Below are positions 9,579-17,226 of a DNA stretch of 36,411 nt, piece by piece. The position numbers and the translations under genes were made by a program. A model generated the notes under the pieces. It saw only the letters and a program-made list of their open reading frames with translations, had not been told where the DNA came from and made no database searches. Position 1 is the first letter of the stretch. Each line of letters begins with the position of its first letter. Location of the stretch: contig JADGOM010000256.1 of NCBI GenBank assembly GCA_017882925.1, positions 1 through 36,411 of the forward strand, written 5' to 3'. This DNA comes from Acidimicrobiia bacterium (lineage in GTDB: Bacteria > Actinomycetota > Acidimicrobiia > IMCC26256 > Chersky-534).

Positions 9579-9890
9579 CGGATCAGACTACAAGGGAACT
9601 CGCGCCCCGACGGGGGCCGGGAAGAGCCTCCCGACCTGCACCGGAGCCCCAATTTCCGGCCCCGTGGACGAGATGTAACCGTCCCGACACCGTCGGGGTC
9701 CGAATACCCGTAGTGCACCCGCAGTTCGGTGGGCCCGCCAACGGCGCCGGGTCCGCCGCTGCGGGTCGTCCGCGTCTCGGCCGATACGACTCGCCGGGTG
9801 AAGCACAACCCCTGGCGCAGGTGACGACGCATGGCTACCTTCCTCGCGAGGCGCCGCACGTCATCGTGCGGCCTCCGGGGGGAGACGACA

Positions 9891-10196
9891 GTGGACTACG
9901 TGGCAACGCTCCGATTCCGTCCGTCGGTCGCCGGCGCCGAACGCGATGCGGCGCTGGTGCGCCGCGCGGGTTGGCAGTACCCCGCCGGCATCACGCTGAT
10001 CGCGGAGTACTGGCCGATCTCTTCGGACACAACGGTCGTGTCGATCTTCACCACCGACGACATCGCCGCGGTCATGGAGTTCGAGTTCGAGTGGAACGAC
10101 GTCTTCGACATCGAGGTCCACCCCGCGGTGTCGGCCGAGGAAGGCCTGAAGATCGGGCCCGAGGTGTTCGGCCGCTTGCAGCGACTCCAGCAGTAA
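9891..10196 (+). CDS. small conserved-looking protein (about 101 aa, DUF3303-like), the only credible + strand gene
   Basis: V(M)DYVATLRFRPSVAGAERDAALVRRAGWQYPAGITLIAEYWPISSDTTVVSIFTTDDIAAVMEFEFEWNDVFDIEVHPAVSAEEGLKIGPEVFGRLQRLQQ; SD-like GGGGGGAG just upstream of GTG; lies in an otherwise empty minus-strand gap. Family assignment is from pattern memory only. Confidence 0.65.
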   Translation: MDYVATLRFRPSVAGAERDAALVRRAGWQYPAGITLIAEYWPISSDTTVVSIFTTDDIAAVMEFEFEWNDVFDIEVHPAVSAEEGLKIGPEVFGRLQRLQQ

Positions 10197-10205
10197 CGCG
10201 CGCCG

Positions 10206-12689
10206 TCAGTCGGTGCGGCCGGTCGCGGCCTCGAACTCGTCGACCGTCATGAGGACGGTGCGCGCCTTGCTGCCTTCCGACGGGCCCACGATGCCCTTGC
10301 GCTCGAGCAGGTCCATGATGCGCCCGGCGCGCGAGAAGCCGACGCGCAGCTTGCGCTGGAGCATCGACGTGCTGCCGAGCCCACTCCGCACGACCAGCTC
10401 CATCGCCTCCGCGAGGAGGTCGTCGGTGTCGTCGGGGTCGCCGCCACCGCCGCCCGGGCCGGCGCTGTCGCCACCTTCGGCCACGCCCTCGATGTAGTAG
10501 GTGTCCTGCGTCTGGCGCTTCCAGTGCGCGACGGCCTTGCGCACCGACGCCTCGTCGACCCAGGCGCCCTGGATCCGGTCGCGCTGGCCGGTCGCGGTCG
10601 ACAGCAACATGTCGCCCTGGCCGACGAGCTTCTCGGCGCCCGGGGTGTCGAGGATGACGCGGGAGTCGGTCGCGCTGCTCACCGAGAACGCGAGCCGGCT
10701 CGGGACGTTGGCCTTGATCACGCCGGTGATGACGTCGACCGACGGCCGCTGGGTGGCGATCACGAGGTGGATGCCGACGGCGCGCGCCATCTGGGCGATG
10801 CGGCAGATGCTCGCCTCGACGTCGCGCGCGGCCACCATCATCAGGTCGTTGAGCTCGTCGATGACCACGAGGATGAACGGCAGCCGCGCGTAGCCCTTGC
10901 CCGTGATCGGATCGGGCTCCTCCAGGGTCGGCAGCTCGCCGCGGTCGTAGGCCATGTTGTAGCCCGTGATGTCGCGCACGCCGACCTCGGACAGCAGCTC
11001 GTAGCGCATGTCCATCTCGCGCACCGCCCAGTCGAGCGCGTTCGCGGCCTTCTTCGGGCTCGTGACCACGGGGGTGAGGAGGTGCGGGAGGTCGTTGTAC
11101 GCGCCGAGCTCGACCCGCTTCGGGTCGACGAGGATCAGGCGCACCTGTTCCGGCGTCGTGCGCATCAGGATCGACGTGATGATCGAGTTGATGCAGCTCG
11201 ACTTGCCTGCGCCCGTCTGGCCCGCGATCAGGAGGTGCGGCATCGTCGCGAGGTTCATCATCACGGCCTTGCCCGCGATGTCGCGGCCGAGCCCGACCTC
11301 GAGGGGGTGCGTCGCCTCGGCCGCCTCCGGCGACGTGAGGATGTCGCCCAGGGTCACGAGCTGGCGTTGCTTGTTGGGCACCTCGACGCCGATCGCGCTC
11401 CGGCCCGGGATCGGGGCCAGGATGCGCACGTCGGCGCTCGCCATCGCGTACGCGATGTCGTGGTTCAGCCCGGTGACCTTGTTGACCTTCACGCCCGCGC
11501 CGAGCTCGAGCTCGTAGCGGGTCACGGTGGGCCCGATGGTCAGGCCGATGAGGTGCGCGTCGACGCCGAACTCGTGCAGCGTCGCCTCGAGGACCTCGCC
11601 CCCGGCCTCGATCGCGCGGCGGTCCATCTTCTTGCCCGCGCTCTTCTCGAGGATCGTGCGGGGCGGGAGGCGCCACGCGGGCGGGACGTGGGCGCGGCCG
11701 AGGTCGATCGCGAGCTGCTCGGTGGGGACGCCGGTCATCGAGTCGGCGGCGGCGAGGCTGGCGTGGGGCGCGTCGATCGCAGTCAGGTCGATCTCGGCCG
11801 CCTCATCCTCCTCCTCGAGCTCTTCGTCCTCGTACTCGGCGACGAGCTCCTCGTCGGCCTCTTCCTCTTCTTCCTCTTCGAGCTCCTCCTCCTCGAGCTC
11901 GTACTCCTCGTCGTCCTCGAGCTCGTACTCCTCGTCGTCCTCGAGCTCCTCGTCGGCCTCCTCCGCCTCCTCGGCGCCGAAGTCGAGGAAGACGCGCAGC
12001 TGGCGACCGGTCCACGCGAGCCCGGTGCCGGCGACGCCCACCACGCTGCTGATCGGGACCCCGGGCGCCAGGAGCGCGCCGAGCAGCGCGAGCGCACCGA
12101 GCACGATCGAGGCGCCGACGATGCCGATGCCGGCGACGAGCGGCGCGCCGATGGTCGCGCCCGCCACCCCGCCGGCGTTGCCGAGCGCGTCGACGCCGTC
12201 GCCGAAGCCGGGCGCGCCGCCGGCGAGGTGCATGATGCCGAGCGCGGCGATCAGCAGGAGGAACAGGCCGGTCCCGACGCGCAGCGGCTTGCGGGTCCGG
12301 TCCTCGTACTCCTCGTACTCCTCGTCGTCCTCGTCGAGCTCGACGGGCGGGCGGTTGCTCCAGATCACGAGCCCGGCGACCGCGAAGCAGCTCAGCGGGA
12401 TGAGGGGTTGACCGAAGCCGAGCAGCGCGCGGCCCGCGGTCCGCGCCCCCACCCCGACCGGGCCCGCGAGGTCGGTCGCGAGCGCGAGCGTCGTGAGCGT
12501 GCCGAGGACGATGAGGACGACCGCGAAGAAGTCGGCGCGGTGGTCACCGAGCTGCGCGCCGAACGCCTCCCGACCGCGCGCGAGCCGGGTCGGCTCCGGC
12601 GCGCGTCCGCGCGCGTACGACCTGCGAGCTCCGCCCCGGCCGCTCCGACCGCCCCGACGAGCCGCTTTGCGGGCGGTCTTGGGGGACAT
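10206..12689 (-). CDS. ftsK: DNA translocase FtsK/SpoIIIE
   Basis: N-terminal hydrophobic segments, acidic linker, then PHLLIAGQTGAGKSSCINSIITSIL...LILVDPKRVELGAYNDLPHLLTPVVT...PFILVVIDELNDLMM...HLVIATQRPSVDVITGVIKANVPSRLAFSVSSATDSRVILD and C-terminal gamma domain LRVGFSRAGRIMDLLE. Confidence 0.96.
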   Translation of the reverse strand: MSPKTARKAARRGGRSGRGGARRSYARGRAPEPTRLARGREAFGAQLGDHRADFFAVVLIVLGTLTTLALATDLAGPVGVGARTAGRALLGFGQPLIPLSCFAVAGLVIWSNRPPVELDEDDEEYEEYEDRTRKPLRVGTGLFLLLIAALGIMHLAGGAPGFGDGVDALGNAGGVAGATIGAPLVAGIGIVGASIVLGALALLGALLAPGVPISSVVGVAGTGLAWTGRQLRVFLDFGAEEAEEADEELEDDEEYELEDDEEYELEEEELEEEEEEEADEELVAEYEDEELEEEDEAAEIDLTAIDAPHASLAAADSMTGVPTEQLAIDLGRAHVPPAWRLPPRTILEKSAGKKMDRRAIEAGGEVLEATLHEFGVDAHLIGLTIGPTVTRYELELGAGVKVNKVTGLNHDIAYAMASADVRILAPIPGRSAIGVEVPNKQRQLVTLGDILTSPEAAEATHPLEVGLGRDIAGKAVMMNLATMPHLLIAGQTGAGKSSCINSIITSILMRTTPEQVRLILVDPKRVELGAYNDLPHLLTPVVTSPKKAANALDWAVREMDMRYELLSEVGVRDITGYNMAYDRGELPTLEEPDPITGKGYARLPFILVVIDELNDLMMVAARDVEASICRIAQMARAVGIHLVIATQRPSVDVITGVIKANVPSRLAFSVSSATDSRVILDTPGAEKLVGQGDMLLSTATGQRDRIQGAWVDEASVRKAVAHWKRQTQDTYYIEGVAEGGDSAGPGGGGGDPDDTDDLLAEAMELVVRSGLGSTSMLQRKLRVGFSRAGRIMDLLERKGIVGPSEGSKARTVLMTVDEFEAATGRTD
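11895..11942 (-). repeat. 24-bp tandem repeat in the acidic linker of FtsK
   Basis: GAGCTCGTACTCCTCGTCGTCCTC occurs twice back-to-back (11895-11918, 11919-11942), encoding repeated (E/D)DEEYELE. Confidence 0.9.
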
Positions 12690-12728
12690 CGGCAGAACGG
12701 TAACACCGGGGTCGCGCCGTCCGGCGGA

Positions 12729-13032
12729 TCAATCGCGGATCTTCGCCACGGTCCGCGGTCGGATCCGGCCGCGTTCCGTGACCGCGTACGGAAGCCGCGG
12801 CTCCTGCGCCGGGGAGCCGCCGTCGACCGGATACGCCTGTCCGGTGATCCAGGCGGCCGCGCCGCTCCACAGCAGCACGGCCCGCGGGGCCACGTCGTCG
12901 GGCCACCCGAGCCGGCCGATCGGGTACGGCTTGGAGAGCTTGCGCTCGAGCGCGCGACCGGCCTCGGTCGCGTCGGCCGGCACCCCGTGGTCCATCGTGC
13001 CGAGCACGATGCAATTGACGGTCGTGCGCCGA
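12729..13032 (-). pseudogene. C-terminal fragment of a short-chain dehydrogenase/reductase (SDR)
   Basis: Frame reads ...TTVNCIVLGTMDHGVPADATEAGRALERKLSKPYPIGRLGWPDDVAPRAVLLWSGAAAWITGQAYPVDGGSPAQ...; SDR C-terminal hallmarks (VNxIxPG; P.gR.g.pdDvA..v.fL.s..a.witGq...vDGG). No N-terminal Rossmann half; homology begins right at the rnj stop. Confidence 0.75.
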
Positions 13033-14715
13033 TCAGACTTCCAGGAGCACGGGGATCACGATGGGCCGCCGCTTGGTCTTCTGCGTGATGAAGCGGCCGA
13101 GCGACTGGCGGGCCCGCCGGCGCAACGCGTCGAAGTCGACCAGACCCGAGCCGGTGGCTTCGTCGAGCGACGCGCGCACCGCCTCTTTCGCCTCGTCGAT
13201 CAGGTCTTCCGCCTCGGGGGCGTAGACCCAGCCGCGGGTGACGATCTCGGGGCCGTTGACGATCTCGCCGGTGCGGGCGTCGACGGTGACGATGACCACG
13301 ACGACGCCCTCCTCCGCCAGCACGCGCCGGTCACGGAGGACGCCTTGGCCGACGTCGCCGACGATGCCGTCGACGTAGAGGTAGCCGGCCGGCACCGCGC
13401 GCCGCTCGACCTCGATGCCGCGCTCCGAGAGCGTGAGCGCGTCGCCGTCCTCGCAGATGAGCACGTGGTCCTCCGGCACGCCGACCAAGCGCGCGAGCTG
13501 GGCGTGGTGGACCATGTGGCGGTACTCGCCGTGGACGGGAACGAACCAGTCGGGCTTGGTCAGGGTGAGCATGAACTTCAGCTCCTCCTGCGACGCGTGG
13601 CCCGACACGTGGACGTGCGCGTCGTGCCCGTGCACGACGACCGCGCCCTGGTGGTGGAGGCCGTTGATGACGCGGCCGACGTTGTTCTCGTTGCCCGGGA
13701 TGGCGTGGGCCGAGATGACGACCACGTCGTCGGGGCCGACCTTCACCCACTTGTGCTCACCCGAGGCCATGAGCGACAGCGCGCTCATCGGCTCGCCCTG
13801 GGAACCGGTGCAGACGATGCAGACCTCGCCGGGGGCGTACTCGGGCACCTGCTCGATGGTGATGACCCGGTCTTCGGGCAACGAGAGCATGCCCATCTCG
13901 CGCGCCAGGCTCATGTTGTGCAGCATCGAGCGGCCGAGGAACGCGATCCGACGGCCGTTGGCGAGCGCCGTCTCCACCACCTGCTGCACGCGGTGCATGT
14001 GGGACGAGAAGCTCGCGACCACGATCCGCTTGTCGGGGTACTCGCGGAACAACGCGCGCATCGCACCACCGACGGTGCTCTCGCTCTCGGTGAATCCGGG
14101 CTCCTCGGCGTTGGTGCTGTCGGAGAGGAGCAGTCGGATGCCGCCGTCGGCGCGCGCGATCTCGCCGAGCAGCGCGAGGTCGGTCTGGCGGCCGTCGACC
14201 GGGGTGAGGTCGAGCTTGAAGTCGCCGGTGTGCAGGATCGTGCCCTGGGGCGTGTGATATGCGGTGGCGAACGCGTGGGGCACGGAGTGCGTCACCGGGA
14301 TGAACTCGCAGTCGAACGGCCCGATCCAGCGGCGCTCACCGTCGTGCACCGGGATGAGCTCGGTGCGGCCCATGAGCCCGGCCTCTTCGATCCGGTTGCG
14401 GGCCAGGCCCAGCGACAGCGGGGAGCCGTAGATCGGGACCGAGAGATCACGCAGCAGGAAGGAGAGGCCACCGGCGTGGTCCTCGTGCGCGTGGGTGAGG
14501 AAGACGCCCTCGACCCGGTCGGCGTTCTCCTTCAGGTAGGTGAAATCGGGGAGGACGAGGTCGACGCCCGGCATGTCGGTCTCGGGGAACATGAGCCCGC
14601 AGTCGATGACCAGGATGCGGCCCTCGACCTCGAGGCACATGCAGTTGCGCCCGATCTCACCGAGCCCACCGAGGAAGACGACGCGGACGGCATCGGAGGG
14701 AGTGGCTTCAGGCAT
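13033..14715 (-). CDS. rnj: ribonuclease J (metallo-beta-lactamase/beta-CASP)
   Basis: MPEATPSDAVRVVFLGGLGEIGRNCMCLEVEGRILVIDCGLMFPETDMPGVDLVLPDF...FLTHAHEDHAGGL...FVPVHGEYRHMVHHAQLA; RNase J signature. Confidence 0.96.
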   Translation of the reverse strand: MPEATPSDAVRVVFLGGLGEIGRNCMCLEVEGRILVIDCGLMFPETDMPGVDLVLPDFTYLKENADRVEGVFLTHAHEDHAGGLSFLLRDLSVPIYGSPLSLGLARNRIEEAGLMGRTELIPVHDGERRWIGPFDCEFIPVTHSVPHAFATAYHTPQGTILHTGDFKLDLTPVDGRQTDLALLGEIARADGGIRLLLSDSTNAEEPGFTESESTVGGAMRALFREYPDKRIVVASFSSHMHRVQQVVETALANGRRIAFLGRSMLHNMSLAREMGMLSLPEDRVITIEQVPEYAPGEVCIVCTGSQGEPMSALSLMASGEHKWVKVGPDDVVVISAHAIPGNENNVGRVINGLHHQGAVVVHGHDAHVHVSGHASQEELKFMLTLTKPDWFVPVHGEYRHMVHHAQLARLVGVPEDHVLICEDGDALTLSERGIEVERRAVPAGYLYVDGIVGDVGQGVLRDRRVLAEEGVVVVIVTVDARTGEIVNGPEIVTRGWVYAPEAEDLIDEAKEAVRASLDEATGSGLVDFDALRRRARQSLGRFITQKTKRRPIVIPVLLEV

Positions 14716-14777
14716 CGACGGACGGTACCACCGGACCACTCACGGTGGTCCCCGCAGCGCACATCCCGTGCGTTCGA

Positions 14778-14921
14778 TCAGCTGGCGGTGGCGGCGACGA
14801 TCGGTTGGGCGAGCTTGGTAGCACCCTCAGACCCGAAGAAGCCGGCGTCACCTTGGGTGAAGACGCCGCCGTCCGCCGCGACGAGCCAATAGCCGTGACC
14901 AGACGGCGTCGAGGCTAGGAC
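14778..14921 (-). pseudogene. remnant of a fifth propeller paralogue: only its last C-terminal repeat
   Basis: [47 protein letters not shown]-stop matches the last repeat and C-terminus of the four neighbouring genes (e.g. ...[38 protein letters not shown]-stop). No NHL part or signal peptide upstream; the next copy's terminator hairpin follows instead. Confidence 0.8.
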
Positions 14922-15002
14922 GGGCGGCGCGCCCATCCGGGGATGCCCCTGTCCGTCTGCTGGACGGATGCCGGAAGCGGGGAAGGGGTCCGGACGCGCG
15001 AC

Positions 15003-15031
15003 GGGCGCCCGGCCTCGAGGACCGGGCGCCC
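15003..15031 (-). terminator. terminator-like hairpin after propeller gene A
   Basis: Perfect 10-bp stem GGGCGCCCGG / CCGGGCGCCC with 9-nt loop, 19 nt past the stop at 15050. Confidence 0.7.
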
Positions 15032-15049
15032 GCCACAAGGGCGTTGGGA

Positions 15050-15812
15050 TCAGGTGAGCGGGGAGGGCGTGGCGGCGGCGGCCACGATCGGCTGGACGAG
15101 CGGGGTTGCACCCTGCGAGCCGTAGAAGCCGGCGTCGCCATGCGTGAACACACCCCCGTCACTCGCGAACAACCAGTACCCCTTGCCCGTCGGCGTCGAA
15201 GCCGCGGCCACGATCGGCTTGGCCAGCGCAAGTGCGCCTTCCGAACCGAAGAACTTCGCGTCGCCGTGCGTGAACACGCCACCATCGGACGCGAAGAGCC
15301 AGTACCCCTTGCCCGTCGGCGTCGAAGCCGCGGCCACGATCGGCTTGGCCAGGGCAAGTGCGCCTTCCGAACCGAAGAAGTTCGCGTCACCGTGCGTGAA
15401 GACACCGCCGTCCGAGGCGAAGAGCCAGTAGCCCTTGCCGTCCGGCGTCGAAGCCGCGGCCACGATCGGCTTGGCCAGCTTGATGGCACCTTCGGAGCCG
15501 AAGAACTTCGCGTCGCCGTGCGTGAAGACCCCGCCGTCCGAGGCGAAGAGCCAGTAGCCCTTGCCGTCCGGCGTGGACGCCGCGGCCACGATCGGCTTCG
15601 CGAGCTTGAGCGCGCCCTCCGAACCGAAGAAGCCGGCGTCGCCGTGCGTGAAGACACCGCCGTCACCGGCGAAGAGCCAGTAGCCCAGTCCGGTCGGGGT
15701 CGACGCCATCGTCACGATCGGCTGCGCAAGCTTGATCCCACCCTCGGAGCCGAAGAACTTGGCGTTGCCGTGGGTGAACACACCACCGTCGGCCGCGGCC
15801 ATCAGGTAGCCC
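15050..15812 (-). repeat. 126-bp tandem repeats (six) in paralogue A
   Basis: The TGCGTGAACA motif recurs at 15141 and 15267 (126 bp); adjacent units across 15164-15415 are almost identical, including synonymous positions. Confidence 0.9.
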
Positions 15813-16975
15813 TGGCTCGCCGGCGGCGTGGGCGGCGGCGTGGGCGGCGGCGTGCCGAGACCCTGGACCGAGCGGACCCGGGAGTTGTCCTGGTCCGCGA
15901 TCACCAGGTTGAACGCGCGGTCGAATCCGATGCCCAGCGGGTGCTGGATCTGGGCCGAGGTCGCCGGCCCGCCGTCGCCACCGTAGGTCCCGGTGCCGTC
16001 ACCCACGACGGTGGAGATCGTGCCGCTCGCACCGTCGATCTTCCGGACGAGGTTGCCGCCGTTCTCGGCCACGAACACGTTGTTCGCGGCGTCGGCGACC
16101 ACCCCGACCGGGAAGCTCACCTCGGCCAGCGTCGCCGCGGTGCCGTCACCCGTGCTCCCAGCCGTGCCGTCACCGACGATCGTCGTGATGATCCCCGTCG
16201 TCGCGTCCACGCGGCGGACGCGCTGGTTGACCGTGTCGCCGATGAGGATGTTCTGGTGCGCGTCGAGCGCCACCGAGAACGGGTTGTCGAGCTGCGCGGC
16301 GGTCGCGGCGCCGCCGTCACCGCTGAACGACGGGCTGTGGTCGCCGGCGATGGTCGCGATGTTGCCGTCACTCGTCACCCTGCGGATCACGTTGTTGTTG
16401 GTGTCGGCGATCAGCACGTTGCCGTCGGCGTCGACCGCCACGCCCTGCGGCGTGTCGAGCTGCGCGGCGGTCGCGGGACCCGCATCACCGCTGTAGCCCT
16501 GCGTCGCGTTGCCGGCGAACGTCGTGATGACCCCCGCCAGGTCGACCTTCCGGATGTTCATGCCTTCGGCGATGTAGACGTTGCCAGCCGCGTCGACGGC
16601 GACGCCCGCGGGCGACGCGAGCTGCGCGGAGGTCGCCTGACCCCCGTCACCCGACGAGCCGAAGGTGCCGTCACCGGCGAAGGCCGTGATCGTGCCGGCC
16701 AAGCTGACCTTGCGGACCACGTTCGCGCTCGAGTCGGCCACGTAGAGGTTGCCGGCGGTGTCGTAGGCGACGGCACTCGGGGTCTCGACGGTCGCCGCGG
16801 TGGCCGGGCCGCTGTCACCCGTGGAGCTCGACACCCCGGTGCCCACGATCGTCGTGATCGTGCCGTTCGCGGCCGCCCCGGCACTCGAGGCGCTGGCGAT
16901 CAGCGCGGCCCCGGCCATCGAAGTCCCCATGAGCACGCTCACGAAGACCGCGGTCATCCGCCTGCATCCACGCAT
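15050..16975 (-). CDS. secreted NHL-repeat plus six-repeat ([17 protein letters not shown]) protein, paralogue A
   Basis: Signal peptide-like [35 protein letters not shown]; six NHL-type repeats (..P.[14 protein letters not shown]...IRKV...[20 protein letters not shown]); linker [14 protein letters not shown]; six 42-aa repeats. SD GGGAGG upstream of ATG. Confidence 0.9.
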   Translation of the reverse strand: [641 protein letters not shown]

Positions 16976-17007
16976 GATGTCGCCTCCCGGAAGAAATGTG
17001 AGCCCGC

Positions 17008-17024
17008 AACATATGACGAAAAGG
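17008..17024 (-). promoter_or_regulatory. promoter-like box of paralogue A
   Basis: Minus strand ..TTTTCGTCATATGTT; TATGTT 32 nt before ATG; aligned with the same box in B, C and D. Confidence 0.45.
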
Positions 17025-17175
17025 GCGACTACGGGAAGCCGAGACGACGGAATGATCCGTTCGGCCTACGCCTGGTTCGCGCAGGTGGCGCACCACGACG
17101 ATCGGGGCCGTGCGACATGTCGATCCGCGCACCGCGACCGCGTCGGCACGCACGGGCACATCCCGTGGACGCGAA

Positions 17176-17204
17176 ACGCGCCCGGTGCAGTGCGCCGGGC
17201 GCGT
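17176..17204 (-). terminator. terminator-like hairpin after propeller gene B
   Basis: Perfect 10-bp stem ACGCGCCCGG / CCGGGCGCGT with 9-nt loop, 22 nt past the stop at 17227; shares core GCGCCCGG-N9-CCGGGCGC with the hairpin after gene A. Confidence 0.7.
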
Positions 17205-17226
17205 CCCACAACGGTCGAGCTCAGGC

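Noticed and set aside
9575-9859. 94-aa minus-strand ORF upstream of rimO
   Set aside because: Arg/Gly-rich with no recognisable motif; overlaps the rimO promoter region and the + strand leader.
10524-13088. 854-aa + strand ORF
   Set aside because: Antisense to ftsK; its hydrophobic poly-Leu/Val run is the reverse complement of the FtsK acidic repeat.
14778-15038. 86-aa ORF as a genuine small gene
   Set aside because: Only the C-terminal 47 residues resemble the propeller family; the N-terminal part runs through the terminator hairpin of gene A and looks non-coding.
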